In this document: in pieces, positions 23,711 through 33,391 of the stretch
How positions within the stretch are numbered: the first letter of the stretch is position 1
Layout: each line of letters begins with the position of its first letter
NCBI GenBank assembly: GCA_019638455.1
Contig: JAHBTU010000001.1
Span: forward strand, 449,501-513,500
Origin: Saprospiraceae bacterium
Lineage (GTDB): Bacteria; Bacteroidota; Bacteroidia; Chitinophagales; Saprospiraceae
DNA: 64,000 bases
Direction of reading: 5' to 3'
Program-made: the position numbers and the translations under genes
The notes under the pieces: model-generated
The model's database searches: none
Told to the model about the DNA's origin: nothing
What the model saw: only the letters and a program-made list of their open reading frames with translations

Positions 23711-24010
23711 GTGCAGATGCTGTGTTGAATTTTTTCGGCTGCAAAGTTATGATTTTCAACCTGCCGATGTCAAGTTTTTTTCAACTTAGACGTGGGTTGA
23801 TGTTTTTCGTTGCAAAAATTTTCGGTAAAAGGAATCTGAAACGGCTTTAATTAAATTTTGTTTCGAGCAAGCGTGCCGGGCGTTCTTTGAAATAATATTT
23901 TTTGAAGGTTGTTAACACCAGTGGTTTGGCCAGAGGTGTTTGTGGGGATGCTCGTTTGAACCGGTGAAAAAGTCTTCGCACACAAACACCTCATAGCTTG
24001 TTCAAATGTT
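23711..24010. other. Intergenic region with a 12-bp inverted repeat
   Basis: No ORF is supported here. GAGGTGTTTGTG (23933-23944) and its complement (23981-23992) form a stem downstream of the deiminase gene without a T-tract. The rest is AT-rich and should hold the rpoD promoter. Confidence 0.55.
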
Positions 24011-25801
24011 CTATTTGACCACCAATTTTTTCAAGATGGTTTGGTTGCCCGTTTGAAGCTGCACGAAATAGGTGCCGGGCATATAGCGTGCCGCATCTAT
24101 GAAGTAGTTGGATGGGCCTGCCGGGAACTCTCCGCCAAAAACGTGTTCGACCATCTGGCCTAGTGCGTTGAATACCCAAATGTTGCCCGATGTCTTGGCG
24201 GTGGTGGATACGGGTATGACCGTGATGGCCGATGCTGGGTTGGGGTAGATGTCGAGCAATTGTGCCTTTGGGCTTTCTGTGGTGCTGACGGTCTCAGTGG
24301 TGCAAAAATGCCAATGTCCTTTGGGTGCTGGCAAGGGGCGTGCGAGTGTTTTGCCGTTGTTGGCGGCTCCTTCTATGTAGTAGTACACGGTGCTGCCGTC
24401 GGGTTGGAGCGGGATGTAGCCCTTGTGTGTCCAGATAGTGTCATCAAGCGGGTAGTGGGGTAGGTCGGCGGATTGCCAGGGGCCTTCGGGGGTGTTGGCG
24501 TAGTGGATTTTTGCCGAAGCGATACCGCTTTTGTGCTGCAAGGTGGCCCATACGGGGTATCCGAGCGGCCAGTCGGCGTTGTCCATGCAAGAGGGAAGCT
24601 CTTGGTGGACGATGCGCAAAGGGTCGGCCACGCCGACTTCTTTGGTGATGCAGTGGATGGCTCCGTAGGCGGGAATAATGGCGTTGGAGTTGATGCCCAC
24701 AATGTTGTAGCCGGGAAGCGCCTCTTCCCAGATGCGTCTGGCGGTGGTGTCGAATTTTTCTTCGTAAAAAGGGACAATGACAGTCTTGTTAACAAAAACG
24801 GCGTTTGCATAGGTGCGGTAGTTGCCTCCGTTGTTCGGGTACAGATTGTTGTGCGGGGGCATGGGGATGCGGACTACTTTGTAGGGAGTGCCAAAAGAAG
24901 AGGTAAAGTTGTTGAGCACATATTGGATATTGGCCTCTATTTGAGGGCCATCGGCCACGCCTGTGGGATATTGACCTACCATGATTGTCTCTTCGTCGAG
25001 CAGTTTCATGTGCATATCTATGTGGTGAATGGCATCGTGTGGGAGCGTGTCCATTTTGATGTAGCGTCTGATGCCCATGAAGTCTTGGATAATGTCGTCA
25101 ATCTGCGGCTCGGTTTTGGGGCTTACGCCGTATTTGTTGCCGACCTTGTTCTCGTCGAGTATGAGTTCGGAAGAGAAAGCAGTGCCCATGCCGTCGGACA
25201 TGAAATTGCCACCTGTATTTACCAAATCGTTTGGTGCGATTAGGGTTCTGTAAAGCGGCACGTTGAAATAAGGCGCAAGGGTGGTGGACATGGTGTCGTC
25301 TCGAGGGCGGGTAGGGCGGTTGTAAATCCAGTCAACAAACAGAAGTGAGTCCACGTTGTTGGCATACACGCAATTGGGACCATAGTCGCGTACCCAAATT
25401 GAATTATTGGGCACGACAACGAACTCTACGTTGGAGGAAATGTCCACGTTGGCTGCCGTCAGCGTACTTTGGGCATTTGTGACGGTGCTTTGGCTCCCGC
25501 AATTGATGACCACGCGACATTCCTCTCTGGCTGCTCTGACGATTTCGGTCAGTATGTTTAGCCATTGACTGTTGCCGTTCCAAGTAATAAGCAAGGCTTG
25601 CAATTCTTCCCACTCTGCCATGGTGCGCACGGGTGCGGAGGGCGGGTCGGTGAATCCGCTTTGCGGCAACTGGCCCGGGGCTTTTAAGTGGGGCAGCATC
25701 AGTTTTTCCTCTTCGGTGAGGTAGCGCGGCAGATGAGGTGTCGTTTGGGCGGAAAGTTGAGCCACAAAGAGGAGGGCAAGAAAGGCGTAGAGTAGTTTCA
25801 T
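24011..25801 (-). CDS. Secreted agmatine/peptidyl-arginine deiminase-family protein with T9SS sorting domain
   Basis: A 596-residue exported protein. The signal peptide is MKLLYAFLALLFVAQLSAQ; the ATG at 25801 was chosen over a longer start for this reason. The catalytic module (about 60-400) belongs to the PPAD/agmatine deiminase guanidino-group-modifying family: NSIWVRDYGP, VNTGGNFMSDG, IHHIDMHMKL and IPAYGAIHCITKE, with the nucleophilic Cys in the last motif. An Ig-like middle is followed by a T9SS type A C-terminal domain (LDIYPNPAS... ending KKLVVK). Expected to act on the cell surface or in the medium on agmatine, arginine or protein arginines; the substrate is unknown. Confidence 0.9.
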   Translation of the reverse strand: MKLLYAFLALLFVAQLSAQTTPHLPRYLTEEEKLMLPHLKAPGQLPQSGFTDPPSAPVRTMAEWEELQALLITWNGNSQWLNILTEIVRAAREECRVVINCGSQSTVTNAQSTLTAANVDISSNVEFVVVPNNSIWVRDYGPNCVYANNVDSLLFVDWIYNRPTRPRDDTMSTTLAPYFNVPLYRTLIAPNDLVNTGGNFMSDGMGTAFSSELILDENKVGNKYGVSPKTEPQIDDIIQDFMGIRRYIKMDTLPHDAIHHIDMHMKLLDEETIMVGQYPTGVADGPQIEANIQYVLNNFTSSFGTPYKVVRIPMPPHNNLYPNNGGNYRTYANAVFVNKTVIVPFYEEKFDTTARRIWEEALPGYNIVGINSNAIIPAYGAIHCITKEVGVADPLRIVHQELPSCMDNADWPLGYPVWATLQHKSGIASAKIHYANTPEGPWQSADLPHYPLDDTIWTHKGYIPLQPDGSTVYYYIEGAANNGKTLARPLPAPKGHWHFCTTETVSTTESPKAQLLDIYPNPASAITVIPVSTTAKTSGNIWVFNALGQMVEHVFGGEFPAGPSNYFIDAARYMPGTYFVQLQTGNQTILKKLVVK

Positions 25802-25916
25802 GCTGAAAAGATTTGACCACAAAATTCTGGTTTTTGCGGCACAATTGTCAAGCAACATTCGAGCCTGTCAAAAATTTACTTTTCGTCCCCGACGATAGGC
25901 GGTTGGACGCAAAAAA

Positions 25917-25942
25917 AAGCGGCACGCCATTGCGCACCGCTT
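25917..25942 (-). terminator. Terminator downstream of the Crp/Fnr gene
   Basis: AAGCGG and CCGCTT arms enclose a 14-nt loop and are followed by TTTTTTTT on the minus strand, about 120 bp after the regulator's stop. Confidence 0.7.
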
Positions 25943-26061
25943 GAACAAAACCCATTCTATCGTATGAAGCAAAACTGTTAACCTGAGTTGGCAGATGGTT
26001 CATTGGTGAAGATGAGGCGCTGTCGTTTTTCCAATTGCCGAACATCCAAGAACCCGCGTAA

Positions 26062-26748
26062 TTATACGGCCAATGGGAGGGCATTCAAATCGCGGAACAA
26101 AATCTTTTTCCGATTGAAATACAGCACATTGGAGCGTTTGAGTTGATTGAGGACAGCGGTGACCATCTGGCGGCTCGTGCCGGTGAGGTCTGCTATGTCT
26201 TGGTGAGTCATGTTGTGTTTCACGAGCGTCTCGAAGCCAACTTGTCGCCCTTGTTCCACCCCCATTTGATGCAGGTATTCGAGGATGCGGCTTTTTGAGT
26301 CTTTCAACACCACCTTTTCCAATTGTGTTTCGGTGTAGCGGAGGCGTTCTCCAAGGAAATGCAATAGCGACTGAGCAAAGGCGAAGTTGTTTTTCATAAT
26401 TGCCAGCAATGTGTTTGCATCAAACTCGACGACCTCCACTTGGTCGTCCATCGCATAGGCAAAGTCGCGGCGCTGAGTTTCGCCTGTCAGGCATGACTCT
26501 CCAAAAAGATTGCCACCTCGCACCACATATTTAATGATGTCTTTTTTCTCGGCATGCACGGCCACTTTTACCAACCCTTTCAGCAAAAAATAAACTTTGT
26601 TGGCAGCTTGGCCGGGCTTATAGAGCACTTGATGTTTTCCAAAAGAATTAATCGTGGCAGCACGTTGCAAAATCATTCGTTCATCAGAGGAAAGCACCGC
26701 GAAAAGCGGGCTGTTCTCCAAAACGGGCAAAGTAACTTTCGTATCCAT
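26062..26748 (-). CDS. Crp/Fnr-family transcription regulator
   Basis: A 228-residue regulator. The N-terminal cyclic-nucleotide-binding fold (about 15-130) carries VYFLLKGLVKV and GGNLFGESCL. The C-terminal winged helix carries MTHQDIADLTGTSRQMVTAVLNQL. It lacks the N-terminal cysteine cluster of Fnr, so oxygen sensing by an iron-sulfur cluster is unlikely; the ligand is unknown. It is divergent from the ECF sigma gene, and both promoters must lie in the 229-bp gap. Confidence 0.93.
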   Translation of the reverse strand: MDTKVTLPVLENSPLFAVLSSDERMILQRAATINSFGKHQVLYKPGQAANKVYFLLKGLVKVAVHAEKKDIIKYVVRGGNLFGESCLTGETQRRDFAYAMDDQVEVVEFDANTLLAIMKNNFAFAQSLLHFLGERLRYTETQLEKVVLKDSKSRILEYLHQMGVEQGRQVGFETLVKHNMTHQDIADLTGTSRQMVTAVLNQLKRSNVLYFNRKKILFRDLNALPLAV

Positions 26749-26977
26749 GTTCAGCAGTTGTGTTTAGTTCGGTCACGTTTCTGCACATTAGGACAACGCT
26801 TCTTTCAAAATCCCCTACCTTTTCGGAAAAAATTATTTTTTGTCTGTTATTTTCCAAAAGGCCAAATCAAGCACAAATGTTCTTTTTTGCAAACTATGTT
26901 CGTTATTGACGTAAGATTTTGACAAAAAATTCCGTTTGCGACGATTATGTTTCACCTTTGCCGAATAAAAATTTTTT

Positions 26978-27583
26978 GTGAGTTCTCAACCCGACATCTT
27001 GGAGCAACAATGGCTGGCCGCACTCCGGGCAGGTGACGAAAGCGCCTTGCGCCGGATTTTCGACCGTTACTACCCCTCTTTGCTCAGCGATATTTACCGT
27101 GTGGTGCCGGATGAGAACACCTGTGAAGACCTCGCGCAGGAAGTGTTCGTGGAGCTTTGGCGCAAGCGAACCGAACTGGACATCCACACCTCTTTAAGGG
27201 CTTACCTCCGGCGCTCCGCCGTCAATAGGGCGCTCAACCACCTGAAAAGCAACCGTCGTCTCCTATTTGACCAGTCCGAGCAGTTCGAACAGGCTGCCGA
27301 CGAATCCGCAGGCGACATCCGACGCAAAATAGAACAGGAAACCCTCGAAGATGCGCTGCACGCCGCCATCGAAACTTTGCCGGAAAAATGTCGCGTGGTG
27401 TTTTCGCTCAGCCGTTTCGAGCAAATGAGCCACCGTGAAATCGCCGAGCAACTCGGCATCTCGGTCAAAACCATCGAAAACCAAATTACCAAAGCCATGA
27501 AAATTTTGCGCGAGGCGCTCGTGCGTCACGCCGAATTGTCGCCCGTTGTCATTTGGGCGCTAAAATGCTGGTGGGAGGCGTAG
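26978..27583 (+). CDS. ECF sigma factor (FecI-like)
   Basis: A 201-residue sigma factor with region 2 (DRYYPSLLSDIYRVV, DLAQEVFVELWRKR) and region 4 (MSHREIAEQLGISVKTIENQI). It starts with GTG at 26978. It lies directly upstream of a FecR-type anti-sigma and a TonB receptor with an N-terminal signalling domain, so it is expected to activate this receptor operon in response to the receptor's ligand. The long stretch between regions is of normal size. Confidence 0.94.
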   Translation: MSSQPDILEQQWLAALRAGDESALRRIFDRYYPSLLSDIYRVVPDENTCEDLAQEVFVELWRKRTELDIHTSLRAYLRRSAVNRALNHLKSNRRLLFDQSEQFEQAADESAGDIRRKIEQETLEDALHAAIETLPEKCRVVFSLSRFEQMSHREIAEQLGISVKTIENQITKAMKILREALVRHAELSPVVIWALKCWWEA

Positions 27584-27650
27584 GGGGTAAGCGCCTCCCC
27601 GTTGTCTTAATGATGACTACAACCAAAATCCCTCGAAAAACATCGAATCA

Positions 27651-28652
27651 ATGCAAGCGAACGACGACTATATTCTCCTGCTGAGTAAGCAATTCTCCGG
27701 CGACATTTCTCCGGCGGAATCGGATGCGCTGCAATCTTGGCTCGCCCAATCGCCCGAACACGCGCAACTCGCAGCCGAATTGCGCCAAGTTTGGGAAAAA
27801 ACCGATGCCTTCGGAAAAACATTCTCCCCCAATCTCGATGTGTCATTCCGACAGGTGCAGGCCAAAATCAAGGCTGCGGAACGACCCCGCGCAAGAGTGG
27901 TTTCGTTTGGCCAGCGCTGGCTCCGCGTGGCTGCGGCGCTGACATTCCTGCTCTCCGCTTTTTGGGCTTATCGCCAACTGTCAGCCCCCACAGAACCCCT
28001 GAAAATTTTTGCCAACCGAGGCGACAAACAATTGGTGCTTCTGCCCGATGGCTCACGGGTGTGGCTGCGTGCCAATGGCCAGTTGGAGCATCCCGTCGAG
28101 TTCAGTGGCTCAGAGCGTCATGTAAAACTCTTGGGCGAAGCGTATTTCGAGATAGAACACGACCCCGCAAATCCTTTCGTGGTGGATTTGCCCAATGGCG
28201 ATAAGGTGAAAGTGCTTGGCACCGAGTTTGGCGTTCGAGCATTGCCCGACCAAACAAGCACAGGTGTTTTCGTGCGCTCCGGCAAGGTCTTGTTTGCGCC
28301 CAAAGCAAGACCCCAAGGGGTTGTGCTGACGGCTCACCAAAAAGCGACCTATATCCAAAACGCCGCGCAGATTATTGTGGATAAACACGCTACGCTCAAC
28401 GAACTGGCATGGCAAAGGGGAGGCTTGGAATTTGTTGGCACCCCGATGGAAAAAGTCATCGCAGATATTGAAGCACACTACAAAGTAAAAATAAACCTCC
28501 GAAACACTTATATGCGAACTTGCCTGCACACCGCGCTGCACACCACACAGCCGATTGATACCGTGCTGGAAAGCCTCGCCCTAACCCACCATTTTCGGGT
28601 CTTGCGCCCGGCCCCCGGTCAGTATGAACTGGCTGGCGGTACCTGTAAGTAA
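27651..28652 (+). CDS. fecR: FecR-type anti-sigma/signal-transducing protein
   Basis: A 333-residue inner-membrane regulator. An N-terminal cytoplasmic part is followed by one transmembrane helix (WLRVAAALTFLLSAFWAY, about 87-104) and the FecR domain (FANRGDKQLVLLPDGSRVWL, GEAYFEIEHD, VKVLGTEFGVRA). The C-terminus is a secretin/STN-like DUF4974 domain (VIADIEAHYKVKINL). It relays receptor occupancy to the ECF sigma encoded 67 bp upstream. Confidence 0.94.
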   Translation: MQANDDYILLLSKQFSGDISPAESDALQSWLAQSPEHAQLAAELRQVWEKTDAFGKTFSPNLDVSFRQVQAKIKAAERPRARVVSFGQRWLRVAAALTFLLSAFWAYRQLSAPTEPLKIFANRGDKQLVLLPDGSRVWLRANGQLEHPVEFSGSERHVKLLGEAYFEIEHDPANPFVVDLPNGDKVKVLGTEFGVRALPDQTSTGVFVRSGKVLFAPKARPQGVVLTAHQKATYIQNAAQIIVDKHATLNELAWQRGGLEFVGTPMEKVIADIEAHYKVKINLRNTYMRTCLHTALHTTQPIDTVLESLALTHHFRVLRPAPGQYELAGGTCK

Positions 28653-28713
28653 AGTCGAAATCCATTTTTTGGCTCAAGCGCCTTAACTTGCACCGTTTGT
28701 TTTTCCAAGCAAG

Positions 28714-31368
28714 ATGGTTGCACGAGTTAAGGCGCTTTTTATTTTTCCTCTCTTGTGCGCGGCGCACTTCGCGGTCGCGCAACAAACACTTCCGCAGACG
28801 GTTGATTTTGAGTGCGAAAACTGCCTGCCAACCGAGGCACTCGTCAAGCTCAGCCGCCAAACAGGGGTCAACATCGTGTTTGGCGACCGCTTCTTCGGCC
28901 AATGCGAGCGGATGGACATTCGGGAGCGCGGCACCCCGTTTTTCACAGTATTGGAAAAAATCACGGCTTGCGCAAAAGTCTCCTACAAGGCCTCTGGCAA
29001 CCAAGTTGTTTTTTTTCGAAAAATTTCCAAATACACCCTGAGCGGATATGTGCAGGATGCCGAAACCGGCGAACGCCTCATGGGCGCGAGCGTCCGGGCC
29101 AATTCGGACAAAGGAGTCGGGGCTGTGAGCAACGAGTTTGGGTTTTTTAGCTTGAGATTGGACGAAGGCGAGCAAAAAATCACGGTCGCGCTCATCGGTT
29201 ATCGCGGCCAGACGCTCCATCTGTTGCTCGCGGGCGACCGTTTCGCCACAGTGAAGATGCGCCCGAACATTTCCTTGCCAGAGGTGGTCATCTCAAATCT
29301 ATCCGGCACCGACAGCCGATTGCAAAGCGTGGAAAGCCAGCAAAACCTTCCCCTCAGCGAAATGCGCCAATTGCCCATGCCCGGCGGCGAGGCAGACCTG
29401 CTTCGTTTGGCAGCGCTCCAACCCGGCATCCAGACCGGCGTGGATGGGGTGGGGGGGCTTCATGTGCGCGGGGGCAATGCCGACCAAAACCTCATCCTGC
29501 TCGACGACGTGCCCGTTTACAATCCCGGCCATGCACTGGGGCTGTTTTCGATTTTCAACCCTGCGATGGTGAGCAATGCGCGAATGTGGAAAGGCGATTT
29601 TCCGGCGCGATACGGAGGGCGAGCGTCGTCGGTAGTAGATGTGCGCACGCGCGACGGCGACCTTCAGCACTATCGCGCGGCAGCATCGGTCGGTTTGTTT
29701 GCTTCCTCGCTGACGGCGGAGGGGCCTATTGTGCGCGACCGCAGCGCCTTTTTGGTGTCGGGGCGCATCACCTACTTGGAGCCGTGGATTCGTTTTTTCA
29801 GCAAACGGGGCGACTTGGTCAATTTCTCCGGCGACAACGCGGGGTATCGTTTCTATGATTTGAACGCAAAATTGAACTATGTTTTCTCGGAGCGCAATCG
29901 CCTCTATTTTAGCGGCTATTTCGGCGGCGACGTTTTTCAGAACGACTTTGAACAACTCATCATTGACCCCGAAGGGCTACAGGCCGACCGCTACCGCTTG
30001 AACACTGACTGGGGCAATCACATAGCGGCGCTGCGCTGGAACAACGTGACGAGCAAGAACCTGTTTGCCAACACCACACTCCGCTACAGTCGCTTCACTT
30101 ACCAAAGCAGGTTGGGGCTTGACTCAAGGTTCTATTACGCCAACGGACGAGAAACCGCCTTGGCGGATTACGGCCTTCTTTACCAGACGTTCATCCGCGA
30201 CTGGTCGGGCAAAACGGATTTCACTTACTACCCCGATGATTTGCTGACGCTGCGCTGGGGCGGTTCATTCACGCTGCACGATTTCCGCCCGGGCGCCATC
30301 TCGGCCAACTTTCTCCAGCCCGGGCAGTCGCCTATTTCCATTGACTCGCTTGCCAACTTGCTTGACAACAATGAAAAACTCGGTGCCGACGAGGCGGAAG
30401 CTTACATTGACGTGGAACTTCATCCCACAAAAAATTGGCGCATAGAGGCCGGCATGAACGCCTCGGCGTTTTCGGTGCGCAACACAAATTACAGGGCACT
30501 GCTGCCACGTTTCCGGCTCCACCACAGCGGCGCTCGCGGCTGGAGTCAGTGGGTGGGATTCCACCGCATGGCTCAATACTTACACCAAATCGGCTCCTTC
30601 AACATTAGTTTGCCCTTTGAGCTGTGGGTGCCATCCACAAGGAAAGTGCCACCAGAGGAAGTACGACAAATCACAGCTGGTATCGGTTGGCAACGCCGCG
30701 GTTGGGGCTGGCAGGTGGAAGGCTACTACAAAAATCTCGACAGGGCGCTGACCTTCTTGACCACCAACGACGCATTGGTGACGGGTGGCGCCGAAGACGC
30801 AAGCGGTTGGGAAGACCGCATCGCGGTGGGCAGGGGCGAGAGCAAAGGCGTGGAAATCACGCTTGAAAAAACATCAGGCCTCACGACAGGCTCTATCGCC
30901 TACACACTCTCCAACACGACCCGCCAGTTTCCAGAAATCAATTCCGGCAACGTGTTCCCCTTTCGCTACGATAGGCTCCACGATTTGAAAATAACCCTGA
31001 ATCAGCGCCTCGCACGTTGGCTTGATGCCAGCGTGGTGTGGGCTTTTGCCACGGGCAACCCCATTACATTGGCCGGTGTGAAATACACGCACCAGTCACC
31101 CGAAAGCGATATCAAGCGCGAGGTTGTGGTCTTCACGGAGGTCAATGGCTACCGACTGCCCAGCTATCATCGGCTCGACTTGGGCCTCAACGCCCGATTT
31201 GCCTCTGGTCGGTTCTCGCATGGCATCAACCTCGGCGTTTACAACGCCTACAATCGCTACAACCCTTTCTACCTTTATGTGGACTCGCGCAGCGGTGTGC
31301 AAGGGCGGGCGATTCAGTACACGTTGCTTCCACTGTTGCCGTCGTTTCGATACGAAATCAAATTTTAA
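28714..31368 (+). CDS. TonB-dependent outer-membrane receptor with N-terminal STN domain
   Basis: An 884-residue receptor. A signal peptide (FIFPLLCAAHFAVAQ) is followed by an STN signalling domain (about 24-105; VDFECENCLPTEALVKL, four Cys). Next come a carboxypeptidase-like regulatory beta-sandwich (YVQDAETGERLMGASV), a plug domain (LPMPGGEADLLRLAALQPGIQ, VRGGNADQNLILLDDVPVYNP) and a 22-strand-type barrel ending in FRYEIKF with the C-terminal aromatic. Together with ECF/FecR upstream and DUF4249 downstream it forms a ligand-induced uptake locus. The substrate, perhaps an iron chelate, is not determinable. Confidence 0.95.
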   Translation: MVARVKALFIFPLLCAAHFAVAQQTLPQTVDFECENCLPTEALVKLSRQTGVNIVFGDRFFGQCERMDIRERGTPFFTVLEKITACAKVSYKASGNQVVFFRKISKYTLSGYVQDAETGERLMGASVRANSDKGVGAVSNEFGFFSLRLDEGEQKITVALIGYRGQTLHLLLAGDRFATVKMRPNISLPEVVISNLSGTDSRLQSVESQQNLPLSEMRQLPMPGGEADLLRLAALQPGIQTGVDGVGGLHVRGGNADQNLILLDDVPVYNPGHALGLFSIFNPAMVSNARMWKGDFPARYGGRASSVVDVRTRDGDLQHYRAAASVGLFASSLTAEGPIVRDRSAFLVSGRITYLEPWIRFFSKRGDLVNFSGDNAGYRFYDLNAKLNYVFSERNRLYFSGYFGGDVFQNDFEQLIIDPEGLQADRYRLNTDWGNHIAALRWNNVTSKNLFANTTLRYSRFTYQSRLGLDSRFYYANGRETALADYGLLYQTFIRDWSGKTDFTYYPDDLLTLRWGGSFTLHDFRPGAISANFLQPGQSPISIDSLANLLDNNEKLGADEAEAYIDVELHPTKNWRIEAGMNASAFSVRNTNYRALLPRFRLHHSGARGWSQWVGFHRMAQYLHQIGSFNISLPFELWVPSTRKVPPEEVRQITAGIGWQRRGWGWQVEGYYKNLDRALTFLTTNDALVTGGAEDASGWEDRIAVGRGESKGVEITLEKTSGLTTGSIAYTLSNTTRQFPEINSGNVFPFRYDRLHDLKITLNQRLARWLDASVVWAFATGNPITLAGVKYTHQSPESDIKREVVVFTEVNGYRLPSYHRLDLGLNARFASGRFSHGINLGVYNAYNRYNPFYLYVDSRSGVQGRAIQYTLLPLLPSFRYEIKF

Positions 31369-31423
31369 TACCTAAATTTAATACCTAAAAAAGCCGCACC
31401 TTTGAGCTGCAAAACTGTCAGCC

Positions 31424-32341
31424 TTGAATCGTCGGACACCACCTATTTTGTTGTTGCTTGCCATGCTTTTCGCGCAATGTGCTCGGGAGGTGTTCATTGA
31501 TTTGCCGGAAGAGCCGACCCGCATCGTGGTGATTTCGCATTTTTCGCCCGGCCAGCCCTTCAAGGTGCGTGTGTCGCTCAGCCAGCCACTATATGATTTG
31601 CGCGACCCAATCGTGCCCGACAAGGCCGACGTTACGGTGGCGCAAGAGGGGGTCTTCCTCGACAAGTTGTTCCGAGTGAGAGACGACTTTGGCAACGTGT
31701 TTTGGGAAAGCCGCGACTTGGCCGAGACGGGAGTGCCTTATTCCGTCGCGGTGCGTGTGAGCGGCTACCCGAACGCCGATGCAGCAGGATTTATCCCTGT
31801 TTTTTCCGCGCTCAAGCCCATACAGATTGACCCTGCGAGCATCACCGAAACCCCGCTGAACGACGGGCGACTGCTGATGACCTTCCCGCTCCAATTGCAG
31901 GTGGAAAATCTGCCCGCCGACAAACGTTATTTCGCTTTTTATCTCCGGCACGACATCGAGGTGAATGATGGCACTGGCATCACCACCTACGAGGGCATCA
32001 GCACCAACTATTCTGCCGACGGCCGCACGCTCTCGCTGCTGCACGACCTCGAAGCAGAACCACTGGTGCTAATAAATGAAAAATTCTGGAGCGACAACCG
32101 CGATTCGTTGGTCATCAATGCCCGCATCGCTTACAACCCCGCCGAACATGAAAAACCGCGCCGCCTCTTTGTGGAATGGCGCACCCTCTCCGAGGACTTC
32201 TACAAATACCACCTATCGCTCGACCGCCAAGGCAGCAACCTGCCCCTCAGCGACCCAGATGCCGTTTACAACAACGTGTCGGGCGGCTACGGCAACTTTT
32301 CCGGTTACTCTGTGCGGGTGGATATGCTCGAGCTGCCATGA
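31424..32341 (+). CDS. DUF4249 lipoprotein
   Basis: A 305-residue lipoprotein starting at TTG 31424. That start gives a good lipoprotein signal (PPILLLLAMLFAQC, Cys19). DUF4249 proteins are encoded next to TonB receptors in Bacteroidota, probably as surface partners analogous to SusD. Beta-rich, with motifs such as RIVVISHFSPGQPFKVRVSLSQPL. It is the last gene of the ECF-FecR-receptor operon; 55 bp separate it from the receptor. Confidence 0.88.
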   Translation: MNRRTPPILLLLAMLFAQCAREVFIDLPEEPTRIVVISHFSPGQPFKVRVSLSQPLYDLRDPIVPDKADVTVAQEGVFLDKLFRVRDDFGNVFWESRDLAETGVPYSVAVRVSGYPNADAAGFIPVFSALKPIQIDPASITETPLNDGRLLMTFPLQLQVENLPADKRYFAFYLRHDIEVNDGTGITTYEGISTNYSADGRTLSLLHDLEAEPLVLINEKFWSDNRDSLVINARIAYNPAEHEKPRRLFVEWRTLSEDFYKYHLSLDRQGSNLPLSDPDAVYNNVSGGYGNFSGYSVRVDMLELP

Positions 32342-32356
32342 GGCTGCGCCGCGCCT

Positions 32357-33190
32357 TCAGTCCGTTATCACCAACTTTCCTGTCGCGATGCGGGAACAAC
32401 AATCTGACAATTCGTAGAAGTATAGGCCAGCGGGCAGCCTGCTGCAATCCAACGCATGGGCTGGGATTGTTGAAAAATGCTCCGCCCAAACCACCTGCCC
32501 TGTTGGAGTGACCAACGACAGCAAATAGGGCGATTTGATGTCGCGCTCATTCTCGATGTAAAATCTTATTTCCGTCGAGGCTGGGTTCGGAACCACCCTA
32601 ACGTTGTGCGCCTTCTGTGTTGGCTCTGCCTCGGAAGAAACAACGGAAAACGATTGGCGCCATTTATCGTCCTCTGGGAGTGAGTCGAGGTGGCCATCAG
32701 GCAGCGAGACCCAAAGGCATAATTCAAAAAGGGAGACATTTTTTTGGGCTTCCAGATACAGATGGTCTTCAAAAACCAATTCGAGCGAGTCGCCGGGTTG
32801 CGTGGAAGCGTAATACTCATTCGATATTTGATAAAAGCCTTTGCAGATAGTGATGCAATTATCGAATTGGGCATTCACCCGAAGCGTTTCGACAGGTTCT
32901 TTGCCTGTGTTCTTGACCGTCACAAATACTTTTCCAAAGCTTATTGAGAAGTCCTTGTCGGGGTCTGGTTCAAAGCAAGAGTTTGCGAACTCCTTTGACT
33001 CGCTTTCCAAACGAATATTAGTTAGGGCAACAGAATGCGGGAAGAATGGCCAACGCATCCAAGGGAGCGGATTAGGAAATCCGTCTGGTTTTTGTCGAAG
33101 TTTGTGTTGCCGCTCAGCCATACGAACGTGGCAGTGTCTATGCGTTGCAAAATAGAGTTCCCCTGTCAACCAGCCGATAGCATCGGTCAA
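32357..33190 (-). CDS. T9SS-sorted protein, probably 5'-truncated
   Basis: The C-terminal 85 residues are a T9SS type A sorting domain (VRVVPNPASTEIRFYI... SRLPAGLYFYEL... KLVITD). Before it lies a beta-sandwich, CARDB-like module (FGKVFVTVKNTGKEPVETLRVNAQFD). There is no signal peptide: the frame begins with a TTG and its first 60 residues look unrelated to the rest. The 179-bp dispersed repeat lies just upstream, at 33213-33391. The gene probably lost its 5' part through recombination at that repeat; it may be a pseudogene. Confidence 0.6.
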   Translation of the reverse strand: MTDAIGWLTGELYFATHRHCHVRMAERQHKLRQKPDGFPNPLPWMRWPFFPHSVALTNIRLESESKEFANSCFEPDPDKDFSISFGKVFVTVKNTGKEPVETLRVNAQFDNCITICKGFYQISNEYYASTQPGDSLELVFEDHLYLEAQKNVSLFELCLWVSLPDGHLDSLPEDDKWRQSFSVVSSEAEPTQKAHNVRVVPNPASTEIRFYIENERDIKSPYLLSLVTPTGQVVWAEHFSTIPAHALDCSRLPAGLYFYELSDCCSRIATGKLVITD

Positions 33191-33212
33191 AACAACCCTC
33201 GACCACGGCTTT

Positions 33213-33391
33213 TATACCCAGATTAAAGAGGATTTGAACCTGCCGGTTGGCAAGGCAGGGATTTCCTTGATTGATTTGTGTGATTTCCAAAGGATTGCGA
33301 GCACCGTTCGTTCAAAACCACCTTGTCAGACCCTGTACTCAGGGGCTTGCCCGGCCAAGTGAAGCGGACGGGGCTGATTTGCGTTGACTAT
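33213..33391 (+). repeat. 179-bp dispersed repeat, copy A
   Basis: From TATACCCAGATTAAAGAGG to GCGTTGACTAT. It matches the reverse complement of 58446-58624 over its whole length with scattered differences. The region 33191-33766 otherwise holds no supported gene; a short protein-like stretch on the minus strand (about 33392-33525, EEIVYACQLPSGNRLFLGYE) may be a gene remnant. Confidence 0.8.

Noticed and set aside
25848..26084. 78-codon minus-strand frame between the deiminase and Crp/Fnr genes
   Set aside because: It overlaps both neighbours and a terminator and has no protein-like pattern.
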